From positions 124,001 through 188,000 of the forward strand of contig NZ_JAAGOA010000007.1 in NCBI RefSeq assembly GCF_010550675.1: 64,000 nucleotides of DNA. Reading direction: 5' to 3'. How positions within the stretch are numbered: position 1 is the first letter of the stretch; each line of letters starts with the position of its first letter. The position numbers and the translations under genes were made by a program. Below the pieces are notes generated by a model, which worked only from the letters and a program-made list of their open reading frames with translations, had not been told where the DNA came from and made no database searches. The stretch comes from Phytoactinopolyspora halotolerans (lineage in GTDB: Bacteria; Actinomycetota; Actinomycetes; Jiangellales; Jiangellaceae). This document shows positions 7,705-16,708 of the stretch, piece by piece.

Positions 7705-9552
7705 TCACGGTTCACCCGAGGGCGGATTGAGCGGGAACAACACGTCTGCGCTGCCGCCGCCGCGTCGCTCCGGCTCGGCGACCGCCTGCAGCCGACCGTC
7801 GCCGAGGAACTCGATGCCCGTGGCCGCGCCGATCTCGCCGGTCTCGCTGAGCACGTGCCCGAGCGCCTCCAGCTCGGCGGCGAGCGGCGAGCCGATCACC
7901 GCCGGTTCGGCGAAGGTGGCCGGATTGTTCAGCTGCGACATCCGCGGCGCGGCGACGGCCTCCGGGAGGTCCATGCCGAGCTCCAGCCGGTTGAGCAGCG
8001 TCTGCAGCACGGTGGTGATGATGGTCGCACCGCCGGGGGTGCCCAGGGCCAGGAACGGCTCGCCGTCGTCGAGGACGACCGTCGGCGACATCGACGAACG
8101 CGGGCGCTTGCCGGGGCCGGGCAGGTTCGGATCGGGTGCGTCGCCCTGCGTCGGAGCGAAGTTGAAGTCGGTCAGCTCGTTGTTGAGCAGGAAGCCGCGG
8201 TCCGGGACGGCGATGCCGCTACCGCCGGTCTGCTCGATGGTCAATGTGTAGGACACCACGTTGCCCCACCGGTCCGCCGTCGTCAGATGCGTGGTTGATC
8301 CGTCCGGCGACGTCGCCGTCCCGGCCGTCCCGGCCTCGCCGCACGCGGCGTAGTCGCCGTCCGGACTGCCGGGGGCCACCGGCTTCGCGGCCGCCCGTTC
8401 CGGATCCAGCTCGCAGGCGCGCTCGTCGGCGAAGCCCTGGGAGAGCAGCTCGGCGAGCGGGACGTCGACCACGTCCGGATCGCCGACGTAGCGGTTGCGG
8501 TCGGCGAAGGCCAGCGCGCTCGCCTCCAGGTAATGGTGCAGGGCCGAGGCCTCGTCGTCGGCGGAGAGGTCGACGTTCTCCAAGATGTTCAGCGCCTCGC
8601 CCACCGTGGAACCACCCGACGACGGCGGCCCCATCCCGAAGACCTGCAACCCCCGGTAGTCCACCAGGGTGGGTTCCCGCTCGATGACCCGGTACCCGGC
8701 CAGGTCGTCGACGCTCAGCGCCCCCGGCCGCACGGTGCGGTCCGCGTCGTCGTCCACCGGCGGACTCTGCACCGTCGCGGCGATGTCCGCGGCGATCTCT
8801 CCAGAGTAGAAGACCTCCGTTCCGTGCTTGGCGATGAGCCCATACGTCTCGGCCAGAGCGGGGTTCTTCAGCTTCGTTCCGACCTCCGGGGGCGCACCAT
8901 CCGGGAGGAACAGCTCGGCGGACGCCGGGAAGTCGGCGAAGATGTCGGCATTGCCCTCGACCTGGGCGCGGAACGTCTCGTCGACGACGAAGCCACCGCG
9001 CGCGAGCCGAATGGCCGGCCGGAGCGCGAAGCGGAGCGGGTAACGGCCCCACCGGTCCAGCGCCTCCTGCCAGGTCTGCAGGGTGCCCGGCGTCCCCACC
9101 GAGAGCCCGCTGACCCTCGCCTCCTGGAACGGCAGCGGTTCACCGGTCGCCTGGTCGATGAACAGCTGGTCGGTGGCGGCCGCGGGGGCTGTCTCGCGGC
9201 CGTCCAGTGTGGAGACCTCGCCGGTGGCCGCGTCGTAATGGACGAAGAACCCGCCGCCGCCTATTCCGGCGGAGAACGGCTCGGTGACGCCGAGCGCGGC
9301 GGCCGCGGCTATGGCCGCGTCGGCGGCGGTCCCGCCTCGGCGCAGCATCCGCATCCCGGCGGCGGTCGCCTCGGCGTCGACCGTGGACACGGCACCGCCG
9401 TATCCGACGGCGACCGGCTCCTTGGCCGGCTCCTTCGGCCCGCGGCCGGACGCGTCGTCGATATTGCCGTGCGCCGGGCCCAGCAGACTCGCGCCCAGCG
9501 CACCGGCCGCCACCAGGACGGCGCCTACCCGAGACGTCCGTTTCCAGGTCAT
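7705..9552 (-). CDS. ggt: Gamma-glutamyltransferase
   Basis: Transfers or hydrolyses the gamma-glutamyl group of glutathione-like compounds outside the cytoplasm. The 615-aa precursor starts with a signal sequence (VGAVLVAAGALGASLLGPAHG). It has the family start GYGGAVSTVDAEATAAGMRMLRRGG and the motif GGSTVGEALNILEN. The self-cleavage and catalytic Thr is in GSTTHLTTAD, followed by GNVVSYTLTIEQ. Near the end, SSMSPTVVLDDGEP and LGTPGGATIITTVLQ are typical. The protein should process itself into a large and a small subunit at that Thr. AAGGGAG lies 6 nt before the ATG. It converges on aroG with a 55-bp gap. Confidence 0.94.
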   Translation of the reverse strand: MTWKRTSRVGAVLVAAGALGASLLGPAHGNIDDASGRGPKEPAKEPVAVGYGGAVSTVDAEATAAGMRMLRRGGTAADAAIAAAAALGVTEPFSAGIGGGGFFVHYDAATGEVSTLDGRETAPAAATDQLFIDQATGEPLPFQEARVSGLSVGTPGTLQTWQEALDRWGRYPLRFALRPAIRLARGGFVVDETFRAQVEGNADIFADFPASAELFLPDGAPPEVGTKLKNPALAETYGLIAKHGTEVFYSGEIAADIAATVQSPPVDDDADRTVRPGALSVDDLAGYRVIEREPTLVDYRGLQVFGMGPPSSGGSTVGEALNILENVDLSADDEASALHHYLEASALAFADRNRYVGDPDVVDVPLAELLSQGFADERACELDPERAAAKPVAPGSPDGDYAACGEAGTAGTATSPDGSTTHLTTADRWGNVVSYTLTIEQTGGSGIAVPDRGFLLNNELTDFNFAPTQGDAPDPNLPGPGKRPRSSMSPTVVLDDGEPFLALGTPGGATIITTVLQTLLNRLELGMDLPEAVAAPRMSQLNNPATFAEPAVIGSPLAAELEALGHVLSETGEIGAATGIEFLGDGRLQAVAEPERRGGGSADVLFPLNPPSGEP

Positions 9553-9634
9553 CGCATGCTCCCTTGAGGCCGTCCGACACTGTGTGGCCCTAGCCTGCCT
9601 GCTTTCCGCCGGGACGTGAACCCCCAGGGCACCG

Positions 9635-10258
9635 TCAAACGCCGCCGTCCTGATCCCGAACGAGGACGGCCCGGCAGATGGCCCACAGATTCCGGTCGAG
9701 GTCGCCGGTCGACCACTCGCGCGTCTCCAGCCATCGGCCGAAGAGCTCGGTGCAGATCAGTCCGAACAGGACGTCGGCGGCTTCCTCGACCGTCCACGGG
9801 TGGGCGAGCCGGTTCTCGCGGTGCAGCCACTCCGCCAGCCGGCGACAGTTGCCGAGCTGTGCCTCGTTGACCGTGTCCCGGTGTCGGCGGGCATCCGCAT
9901 CGTCGGCCCTCACCTGCTCGATGGCGCGGTCGACGGCCATGAGCTTGGGATGGTAACGCGCCAGGTGCCGTACCCACTCACGCAGCGCCTCGACCGAGTC
10001 GGCGGCGGCCCAGACCCGGTTCGTTGACTCCGCCAGGCCCTCCTGCTGCGCGATGTACGGGAACAGTGCGCTCACCAGGTCGGAGCGCGAGGTGAAGTGC
10101 AGGTAGACCGCGCGCCGGGTGACCCCGGCACGCTCGGCCACCGCCGCCATGCTCAGCGCGGCGAACCCATCGTGCTCCAGGATCTCCCGGGTCGCCGCAA
10201 GAAGCGCGTCCCGGGTGCGCTGGCTGCGCGCGTTCCGTGGCGAGTCTATGGATCTCAT
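9635..10258 (-). CDS. TetR-family transcriptional regulator
   Basis: Repressor of about 207 aa. The TetR DNA-binding domain lies near the N-terminus (RTRDALLAATREILEHDGFAAL, then AVAERAGVTRRAVYLHF). The ligand domain ends FGRWLETREWSTGDL. I chose ATG 10258 because the longer frame upstream would cover the divergent promoter and operator. It is divergent from an MFS efflux gene with a palindrome between them, the usual TetR/efflux pair, so it most likely represses that gene and itself. Confidence 0.87.
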   Translation of the reverse strand: MRSIDSPRNARSQRTRDALLAATREILEHDGFAALSMAAVAERAGVTRRAVYLHFTSRSDLVSALFPYIAQQEGLAESTNRVWAAADSVEALREWVRHLARYHPKLMAVDRAIEQVRADDADARRHRDTVNEAQLGNCRRLAEWLHRENRLAHPWTVEEAADVLFGLICTELFGRWLETREWSTGDLDRNLWAICRAVLVRDQDGGV

Positions 10259-10299
10259 GATGCCCCAGGTGCTGATCGCGATTGACGGAACTTCTCTTA

Positions 10300-10328
10300 G
10301 TGTGTACTTTAACAAATACACACACTGT
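10300..10328. promoter_or_regulatory. TetR operator candidate between tetR and the MFS gene
   Basis: Inverted repeat GTGTGTA-N10-TACACAC (10300-10323) overlaps a second one, ACACA-C-TGTGT (10318-10328). The site is AT-richer than its surroundings and lies in the only gap between the divergent tetR and MFS genes. Confidence 0.65.
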
Positions 10329-10355
10329 GTAGTTCTTGGTCTGGGAGGTGCCTTC

Positions 10356-11765
10356 ATGAACGACGACGACGACGGCGGCGCAACGCCACGCAACCGTTGG
10401 TGGCTGGTCATCGCGGCCGGTCTTGCCGTATTCATGGCACAGGTCGACGTGACGGTGGTGCACGTGGCGCTGCCGACCATCGGGCAGGAGTTCGGCATCA
10501 GCGCGGCCCTGACCCAGTGGGTGGTGCTCGGCTACGTGTTGCCCATGGTCGCGCTCAGCCTGCCCGCCGGCCGCTGGCTGGATCGGATGGGCCGGCGGGA
10601 GGCGTTCGTCGGCGCGCTCGCCGGATTCGCGATCGCCAGCGTGGCGGCGGGTATGGCACCGAACATCTGGTGGCTGATCACCGCGCGGCTCATTCAGGGC
10701 GCATTCGGGGCGGCGTTGTTCGCCCTGCTCCCGGTGCTGGCGACCACCGCCGTGCGGCCACAGGCACGCGGACGGGCGATGTCGATCGTGATGACTCTCG
10801 GCCCGCTCGGCGCGGTCAGCGGACCGGCCCTGGGCGGCGTCGTGATCGACGCCATCGGATGGCCGTGGATCTTCTACCTGAACGTTCCGGTCAGTCTGCT
10901 GGTCATCGGAATCGCCGTCGCCCAGCTACCGGCCGGTGCGGCGCCCCGGCTGCCCGGACGAGAGTGGGTGACCGAGGCCGCTGTCCTCACCGGGGCGGCG
11001 GTCGCCGTGCTGCTGGCGCTCTCGCTGACCGCCGACGTCGGTCCGTCCTGGCTGTTCCTGGCCCTCGCTGCGGTGCCGTTCCTGCTGGTATGGCTCCGTC
11101 TGCCCAGCAGCACGCAGGTGCGGCAGCTGGTGCGCGCCCCCGGGATGCTGACACCGCACCTGGCGCTGCTGGCCGAGATGACCGCCGTGATGGCGGTCCA
11201 GTTCCTGGCACCGTTCTACCTGCACCAGGTCGGCGACCTCTCCCCCACCACCATCGGCCTGACCGTCTTGGCGTTCCCGGCCGGAGTCATGCTCTTCGGG
11301 CTGATCGGCGGGGCACTCGCCGATCGGTGGAGCCCGGCGCCGGTCGCGGTGGCCGGCACGTTGGGGGTGACCGCCGGCATCGTGCTGCTGATCCCGCTGG
11401 GCGCGGGTTGGGAACCGGTGGAGCTGGCGTGGCGCCTGGCCATCGCGGGCGCGGGCGCCGGACTGTTCGCCGGCCAGAACCAGAACATGGCCATGTCCAG
11501 GGCACCGAGGCATCTGCTGGCCACCACCGGCGCCACCACCAGCCTGGTGCGGCAGCTGGGCATCGCCCTGGGCCCCGCCCTCACGACCGTGATGTGGAGC
11601 ATCGCCGGTGACGGCATCGACGGAATGCGCCTGGCGCTCGTGCTGGCAGCGGTCCTCGCAGCCGTGAGCGTCCTGGTACTCGTCCGCCGCCATGCCGACG
11701 ACGAGCCGGGCACCGAGCCTCGCGACTCCGCGCAGCCCGCGGGCGCGGTCGGCCCACGCCGCTAG
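10356..11765 (+). CDS. MFS transporter, DHA2/EmrB-QacA type
   Basis: Membrane efflux protein of about 469 aa. After an acidic start (MNDDDDGG), the first helix carries AVFMAQVDVTVVHVALPTIG, followed by QWVVLGYVLPMVALSLPAGRWLDRMGRR, the loop signature of the major facilitator superfamily. TLGPLGAVSGPALGGVV is the antiporter motif C region. GGGAGG precedes the ATG at 10356. The gene is controlled in all likelihood by the divergent TetR gene through the palindrome at 10300-10328. The substrate is unknown. Confidence 0.9.
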   Translation: MNDDDDGGATPRNRWWLVIAAGLAVFMAQVDVTVVHVALPTIGQEFGISAALTQWVVLGYVLPMVALSLPAGRWLDRMGRREAFVGALAGFAIASVAAGMAPNIWWLITARLIQGAFGAALFALLPVLATTAVRPQARGRAMSIVMTLGPLGAVSGPALGGVVIDAIGWPWIFYLNVPVSLLVIGIAVAQLPAGAAPRLPGREWVTEAAVLTGAAVAVLLALSLTADVGPSWLFLALAAVPFLLVWLRLPSSTQVRQLVRAPGMLTPHLALLAEMTAVMAVQFLAPFYLHQVGDLSPTTIGLTVLAFPAGVMLFGLIGGALADRWSPAPVAVAGTLGVTAGIVLLIPLGAGWEPVELAWRLAIAGAGAGLFAGQNQNMAMSRAPRHLLATTGATTSLVRQLGIALGPALTTVMWSIAGDGIDGMRLALVLAAVLAAVSVLVLVRRHADDEPGTEPRDSAQPAGAVGPRR

Positions 11766-11776
11766 ACTCCAGTGCC

Positions 11777-12445
11777 GTGACGAGAGATGGGGGTTTCCGG
11801 CGATTCGTCCGGGCGAGCGCGCACCTGCCGGTGACGGTATGGGGCGGCCTCCTCCTCGTCGCCGCGCTCTCCGCGGGCGTCGCAGCCGGTGAACTCGCAC
11901 CGGGCATGTCAGCCGGGGTCGAATCGGAGCTGGCGGTCGGCGAGCAGATCGACACCGGCCCCTACCGGGTCACCATCGACCGCGCACGGGTGCTCGACGA
12001 GCTGCCGGGCATCTCCGAAGGCGACGAGTCCACCCGGGTCATCGCCGTGGTGGCCGTCGTCTCCGGCAACGGCTCGACGACGCTCGGCGGTGCCATGCTC
12101 GCCGACACTGCGCATCTGCGCGGTGTGCCAGGTGTGGGCGACGGTCCGGGCGACGGTCTCGACCACGGCGGCGACCTGGGTGTGGCCGCACAGGGGGTCT
12201 TCGTGATCGCCGACGGATCGCGGCTGGACGCGCTGCAGCCCGGCATCGAGTACGAGGTGGCCATGGCCTGGGAGCAGTCGGCCGAGGCCGCTCCGCCCAC
12301 GGAGCTCGAGGTGGCCCTCGTCGGCCGGACGCTACGGGAGAGCAGCATCGACCGATCGAAGGCCTGGCTGGATCGCTCCACCATGGCCGTCGGCCGGATC
12401 CCGGTCACGCCTCCGGACGGCAACGCCGACGGTGCGTCCGGATGA
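11777..12445 (+). CDS. Hypothetical protein, one N-terminal membrane segment, first of a three-gene operon
   Basis: I do not recognise this 222-aa protein. It has a short basic N-terminus, one hydrophobic helix (about residues 18-40, LPVTVWGGLLLVAALSAGVAAG), then an extracytoplasmic domain rich in Val, Gly and acidic residues, with beta-strand-like alternation (IDTGPYRVTIDRARVLDELPG). The GTG start lies 8 nt after TAGACT (11763-11768), so it is probably leaderless. Its stop overlaps the next gene (ATGA), and the three genes form one operon of similar single-helix proteins. Confidence 0.7.
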   Translation: MTRDGGFRRFVRASAHLPVTVWGGLLLVAALSAGVAAGELAPGMSAGVESELAVGEQIDTGPYRVTIDRARVLDELPGISEGDESTRVIAVVAVVSGNGSTTLGGAMLADTAHLRGVPGVGDGPGDGLDHGGDLGVAAQGVFVIADGSRLDALQPGIEYEVAMAWEQSAEAAPPTELEVALVGRTLRESSIDRSKAWLDRSTMAVGRIPVTPPDGNADGASG

Positions 12446-13053
12446 AGCACCGTCGGCGACCGGCGCGACGTTCAGCGGCGCGCGCCGTCGGCGTCGTGGC
12501 GCTGCTGGTGGCGACGCTGATGACCGGTCGTGCGCTGGATCGGGTCCTGCCCGCCGCCGACGACGCGGCGCGAGGGTTCGAGCGCTCGGGCGTGGTCGGT
12601 GAGCAGCTCCGGCTGCGGTACGGAACGGTCGAGGCCGGCCGGCCGGAGGGTTCGACCCAGATCGTCACCGCCGGCGGCACGTATCTGAGCACGGGTGTCT
12701 ACGTGGTGGTTCCGGTCACCTTCACCGCCGCGCACGAGCCCCAGTCCCTCTCCTACGCAGCCATCCGCGATGCGACCGGCCGGGTCTTCGAGGCGGGGAC
12801 GCAACGTAATCCGTTCTCCATGGACGGCCCGGCGCAACCCGGCGTGCCGCGGCACACCCAGGTGGCCGTAGAGCTGCCCGTCGATGCCGTGGCCGGCGCC
12901 CAGCTGGTCCTGGCCCTGCAACCGGACGACGACAATCACCGGCGGGACGACGTGGCCGTGATCGATCTGGGCCTGACCGGGGCGGACGCACAGCGGTGGG
13001 CGGCCGAGGAGGAGGGCATCCGGGTGCGGCCGGCCACCGAGGGGCGGGGGTGA
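12442..13053 (+). CDS. Hypothetical protein, one N-terminal membrane segment, second of the operon
   Basis: Unrecognised 203-aa protein with an Arg-rich N-terminus, one hydrophobic helix (AVGVVALLVATLMTGRAL), then a likely extracytoplasmic beta domain. Segments such as GTYLSTGVYVVVPVTFTAAHEP and SYAAIRDATGRVFEAGT resemble DUF4352-like immunoglobulin-type domains; that is only an impression. The ATG overlaps the stop of the previous gene by 4 nt, so the two are translationally coupled. Confidence 0.7.
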   Translation: MKHRRRPARRSAARAVGVVALLVATLMTGRALDRVLPAADDAARGFERSGVVGEQLRLRYGTVEAGRPEGSTQIVTAGGTYLSTGVYVVVPVTFTAAHEPQSLSYAAIRDATGRVFEAGTQRNPFSMDGPAQPGVPRHTQVAVELPVDAVAGAQLVLALQPDDDNHRRDDVAVIDLGLTGADAQRWAAEEEGIRVRPATEGRG

Positions 13054-13060
13054 GTAGCCG

Positions 13061-13681
13061 GTGACCGCGGCAGGGTGGTGGCGCCGTAACCGGTGGGGTC
13101 TGCTGGCGCTGCCGTTCGTCCTGGCCGCGGCGCTGCTCACCGCCTCATACCGGGTCGAGGAGTGGTGGTGGCTGGCACGCCCACGCGAGGCCGTGGATGC
13201 CGGCGTCGGCGCCTGGGTCGAGTTCACCGACACGCTGTATGACCGCAGCGGCGAGGTGCCGATCGAGGTGAGCGTGCGGCTGGCCGGCGTGGAGGATGCC
13301 GCCGTGCCGTTCGGCCGGCCCGGCGACGACCTTCAGCTCCCGGCCGGGACGCGAGGCGCCGCGGTCATGCTGGATCTGAGGGCCGATGCCGACGCGCCCC
13401 TCACGGGCTGCCGCCTCAGCGTGGTCTCCGCCGACGGCACGGAGTACGCCTACCAAGCGACGTCGCCGTCGATGGTCCAGGCCGGATCGCCGTGTGTCCC
13501 GCCCGAGACGCCGGGACCGAGCCTGGATCTGATCGACGGCCTCGGCACCGGCGACGGGGAACCTCGCCCGGCGCGCTGGAGCGCTGCCCCCGTCGTCGTC
13601 GTTCCGGCGGACGCCGAGATCGTCGAGGTCCGCTTGACCTGGGGTGCCCCTCGCTACCTGGCGTTTCGCACGTCGCCGTGA
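13061..13681 (+). CDS. Hypothetical protein, one N-terminal membrane segment, third of the operon
   Basis: Unrecognised 206-aa protein with one hydrophobic helix near the start (WGLLALPFVLAAALLTASY) and an extracytoplasmic domain containing two Cys (LTGCRLSVVS and GSPCVPPETP) that could form a disulfide. It starts with GTG 7 nt after the previous stop. Its last 28 nt overlap the 3' end of the convergent membrane-protein gene. The shared architecture suggests the three products act together at the membrane; no known complex fits. Confidence 0.7.
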   Translation: MTAAGWWRRNRWGLLALPFVLAAALLTASYRVEEWWWLARPREAVDAGVGAWVEFTDTLYDRSGEVPIEVSVRLAGVEDAAVPFGRPGDDLQLPAGTRGAAVMLDLRADADAPLTGCRLSVVSADGTEYAYQATSPSMVQAGSPCVPPETPGPSLDLIDGLGTGDGEPRPARWSAAPVVVVPADAEIVEVRLTWGAPRYLAFRTSP

Positions 13682-14973
13682 GCCGGGCCGCCCGCCCCGG
13701 GGGTCTCCCGCCGAGCCGGAGTGGCGTCGTGCTCGAGGACGTGGTCGACCGCCGCCGCCAGCAGGCAGACCACGACCGTGGTCGCGACGGCATGGGAGAT
13801 CATCGAGGTGTGCGGCGAGAAGGCCAGCATCGTCCCGAGCGGCATCGGCCCTAGAATCTCCCGCCAGGCCAGATCCAGCACGTACTCCAGCCGCTGCGCC
13901 GCCATGAACGCGAGGGCGAACATGGCGATCACCGCCGGCCCGGTGCGCGCCAGCCGGCGAAGGGCGGCGCCCACGTCACCGAACGGCTCGGTGACGGTCG
14001 TCGCGAGTTCCCGCCCGGCGGCCCGCACCGGCGCGGGCAGTCCCACGGCCAACGGGTCGGCCCTCGCTCCACGGTGCGCGCCGGGTGGCCGCACCGGCTC
14101 GCCCAGTCCGCGACCGTAGACCACGGCGCCGACGGCCAGCCAGGCCAGCGGCGCGACGATCACGGCGTCCACCGAACCCATGAGTGCCGGCACCCCGCGC
14201 ACACCCCGATGGATCACGTCGCCGACCGGCCCGGCGGCCGCGACCAGGTCCAGCCAGCCGTCCACGATCGTCCGCACCGCAGGGCTCTGCCGAAGCCGCA
14301 CGGCCGCGGCGTCGACATGGGCGATGAGGATGCGCGCCAAGGTCACCAGCCACAACGCCTCCAGATAGGCGATCGCCCACATCAGGCCGGTGCCGCGACG
14401 CCGGCGGGCGAGCACGCCTAGGCCGAACCGGAGCACGAGTGCGGTCGCCACCACCAGCAGCGCCATCCACCCCGTCGCCAGGGCGGTGCGGTCGGTGTCG
14501 ATCGTCTCCGTGCCCAGGAACGCGTCGACGCCGAACAGCTCGTCGGCCACCGCGGAGTTCACGAACCGGAAGATGTCCTCGCTCAGATAACCGTACGACT
14601 CGTAGATCACCAGGAACGGCACCAGCACGCCGGCGATCACGCGCGCCGTGCCGCGGCCGCCGGTGCCGGGCGTCACCGCGTCGAACGGTGTGCGCAGCCG
14701 GGCGCACCGCAGCGAATGCCGTAACGCGTACAGTGCCGCGATCAAGGCTGACACGGCGCTCAGCGGAGCCAGCACGAGGACCAGCACGCCCAGAGTTCCG
14801 CTGATGTCGCTGAGCTCGACCGCCGCCCACAGCGCGGCGTGCCGGGCGGCTTCCCCGGCCAGCAGGATCGCCAGCACCACCGGCCAGTGCCGCCAGAGCA
14901 GCCTGGCGGCACGCCCGAGCACCGTGCCGACGTCGGCGACGGACGTCTGGACGGTGGCGGCGATGCTGGTCAC
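13654..14973 (-). CDS. Polytopic membrane protein of unknown function
   Basis: 439-aa protein with about seven to eight hydrophobic segments (for example LWRHWPVVLAILLAG, TLGVLVLVLAPLSAVSALIAAL, VIAGVLVPFLVIYESYGYL and ISHAVATTVVVCLLAAAVDHVL). It has no transporter or enzyme motif I recognise. The GTG start at 14973 lies 6 nt from TAGGCT (14980-14985, minus strand), suggesting a leaderless mRNA. It converges on, and overlaps, the three-gene operon of small membrane proteins, and is divergent from the M43 protease gene. Confidence 0.75.
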   Translation of the reverse strand: MTSIAATVQTSVADVGTVLGRAARLLWRHWPVVLAILLAGEAARHAALWAAVELSDISGTLGVLVLVLAPLSAVSALIAALYALRHSLRCARLRTPFDAVTPGTGGRGTARVIAGVLVPFLVIYESYGYLSEDIFRFVNSAVADELFGVDAFLGTETIDTDRTALATGWMALLVVATALVLRFGLGVLARRRRGTGLMWAIAYLEALWLVTLARILIAHVDAAAVRLRQSPAVRTIVDGWLDLVAAAGPVGDVIHRGVRGVPALMGSVDAVIVAPLAWLAVGAVVYGRGLGEPVRPPGAHRGARADPLAVGLPAPVRAAGRELATTVTEPFGDVGAALRRLARTGPAVIAMFALAFMAAQRLEYVLDLAWREILGPMPLGTMLAFSPHTSMISHAVATTVVVCLLAAAVDHVLEHDATPARRETPGAGGPAHGDVRNAR

Positions 14974-15048
14974 GACGGAAGCCTAGATGATGAGCGATCA
15001 ATGCGCGCAGAGCGGACATGTCACGCCGGGCCGGTAGAGTCGAGACCG

Positions 15049-15975
15049 ATGACGGAGTCGGCTGTCCCGGATGCGGTGCGGCGGTGCGCGACGATGCAGG
15101 TGCACCACCGGCTGTTGGATGTCGTCCCGGCGTACGCGGACGCGTGCGCGGCGTTCGAGAACCGCACCTTCTTCCGCCAGGTGCCGGCGCGCGTGGACGT
15201 GGTGCGGATTCCGGTGGTGGTGCACGTGGTCTGGGCGTCGGCGGAGCAGAACATCGACGACGAGCAGGTGCACAGCCAGATCGACGTGCTCAACGCCGAT
15301 TTCCGGGCCGCCAACGCCGACCTCGACCGGGTGCCGGACGTGTGGAAGCCACTCATCGGCGACGCACGGGTCGAGTTCGCCCTCGCCACCCGCGATCCCG
15401 ACGGACGCCCCACCGACGGGATCACCCGCACGCACAGCTCGGTGCCGGCCTTCGGCGCCGACGACGCGGTGAAGTCCGCGCTCACCGGCGGCTCGGACGC
15501 CTGGCCCGCGCAGACGTATCTCAATATCTGGGTATGCCAGCTGACCGGCGGCATCGCCGGCTACGCGCAGTTCCCGGGCGGACCGTCCGGTACCGACGGC
15601 ATCGTGGTCACGCATACGTCTTTCGGCACCACCGGCACGGCCACGGCGCCGTTCGACCTGGGCCGCACGGCCACGCACGAGGTCGGGCACTGGTTCAATC
15701 TCCGCCATATCTGGGGCGACGACGGCGAGGGCTGCCACGGCAGCGACTTCGTGGATGACACGCCGAACCAGGCCGGTCCCAGCCGCGGCTGTCCCACGTT
15801 CCCGGCTGTGAGCTGCGACAACGGCCCGAACGGAGATATGTTCGTGAACTTCATGGACTATACGGACGACGCGTGCACGGCCATGTTCACCCAGGGACAG
15901 GTCGAACGGATCGACGCCACCCTCACCGGACCGCGGGCGAGTCTGCTGGCAGCGGCGACACCCGGCGGAATCTAG
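15049..15975 (+). CDS. M43-family (pappalysin/cytophagalysin-like) zinc metalloprotease
   Basis: Metzincin-type peptidase of about 308 aa. The zinc motif is HEVGHWFNLRHIWG (HExxHxxxLxH), and the methionine turn follows at FVNFMDYTDDACTAMF. Upstream segments VVHVVWASAEQNIDDEQVHSQI and VLNADFRAANADLD are typical of M43B proteins. Cys residues bracket the zinc region (GEGCHGSD, SRGCPTFPAVSCD). No signal peptide or hydrophobic helix is visible at the N-terminus, which is odd for a family that is usually secreted. TAGAGT at 15035-15040 lies 8 nt before the ATG, so the mRNA may be leaderless. A small protein gene and a rhodanese gene follow closely. Confidence 0.85.
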   Translation: MTESAVPDAVRRCATMQVHHRLLDVVPAYADACAAFENRTFFRQVPARVDVVRIPVVVHVVWASAEQNIDDEQVHSQIDVLNADFRAANADLDRVPDVWKPLIGDARVEFALATRDPDGRPTDGITRTHSSVPAFGADDAVKSALTGGSDAWPAQTYLNIWVCQLTGGIAGYAQFPGGPSGTDGIVVTHTSFGTTGTATAPFDLGRTATHEVGHWFNLRHIWGDDGEGCHGSDFVDDTPNQAGPSRGCPTFPAVSCDNGPNGDMFVNFMDYTDDACTAMFTQGQVERIDATLTGPRASLLAAATPGGI

Positions 15976-15985
15976 GCCGACCGTC

Positions 15986-16306
15986 ATGGCCGATCTGCCG
16001 GCTGCGCTGTTCCAGCGGTGGGCTCACGTCGACGAGGAGGACACCCCGGGCGTGCGGGTCTACCGCCCGGCGGATCGACCGTTGCCGCCGGCCCGCGGCC
16101 GCGACGGCATCGAGTTCCGCACCGACGGGACCTACATCGCCTGGGAGCCGGGCGCTGCCGATGCGCCATACCCGTCGGAACCGCGTCAGTGGAGTCTCGC
16201 GGGCCCGGACCGCCTCCGCCTGCATGGGCAGGACGGGCCGATCATCGAGGTGGTCGTCGCCGTCAGCGACGAGGTCCTTCTGCTGCGCGAGGCTTCGGAC
16301 GGGTAA
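15986..16306 (+). CDS. Small hypothetical protein
   Basis: 106-aa protein, no signal or membrane segment. The sequence (GVRVYRPADRPLPPARGRDGIEF, DGTYIAWEPG, PRQWSLAGPDRLRLH) looks like a small beta-rich, lipocalin-like fold, but I cannot name a family. It starts 10 nt after the M43 protease stop and ends 11 nt before the rhodanese start, so it is the middle of a compact three-gene run. Confidence 0.65.
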   Translation: MADLPAALFQRWAHVDEEDTPGVRVYRPADRPLPPARGRDGIEFRTDGTYIAWEPGAADAPYPSEPRQWSLAGPDRLRLHGQDGPIIEVVVAVSDEVLLLREASDG

Positions 16307-16317
16307 AGGAGGTAACG

Positions 16318-16689
16318 ATGTTCGACGACGCGACCGCCGAGGAGATCGACGTGCCGACGGCGCACGCGATGTGGCAGGCGGGTGACCTCATGGTGGACGT
16401 GCGGCTTCCCGAGGAGTACGCGGCCGGTCACATCGCCGGTGCCGTCAACATCCCGATCCGCGACCTCCCGGTGCGCCAGTCCGAGTTGCCGGGCGGCCAG
16501 ATCATCACGGTCTGCTCCACCGGTAACCGGTCACGGCGGGCGGCGACGACGCTGGCCGCCCTGGGCCGCACGTCCTGTTCGCTGCGCGGCGGCACCAAGG
16601 CGTGGGCCGCCGCCGGGCATCCCGTCGTCGCCGGCCCGGAACCCGGCGAGCGCCGACGGCGGCCGTTCTGGCGCCGGCTCACAGGCTGA
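16318..16689 (+). CDS. Rhodanese-like sulfurtransferase domain protein
   Basis: Single-domain rhodanese of 123 aa. It has the entry motif MVDVRLPEEYAAGHIAGAVNIP, the active-site Cys loop CSTGNRSRRAA and the closing GGTKAWAAAGHPV. It would carry a persulfide on that Cys; the acceptor is unknown. The ribosome site AAAGGAGGTAAC before ATG 16318 is the strongest in the window, so this gene may be made in excess of its neighbours. A basic tail (RRRRPFWRRL) ends the protein. Confidence 0.9.
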   Translation: MFDDATAEEIDVPTAHAMWQAGDLMVDVRLPEEYAAGHIAGAVNIPIRDLPVRQSELPGGQIITVCSTGNRSRRAATTLAALGRTSCSLRGGTKAWAAAGHPVVAGPEPGERRRRPFWRRLTG

Positions 16690-16708
16690 TCGCCGCGTGA
16701 ACGCCGGG

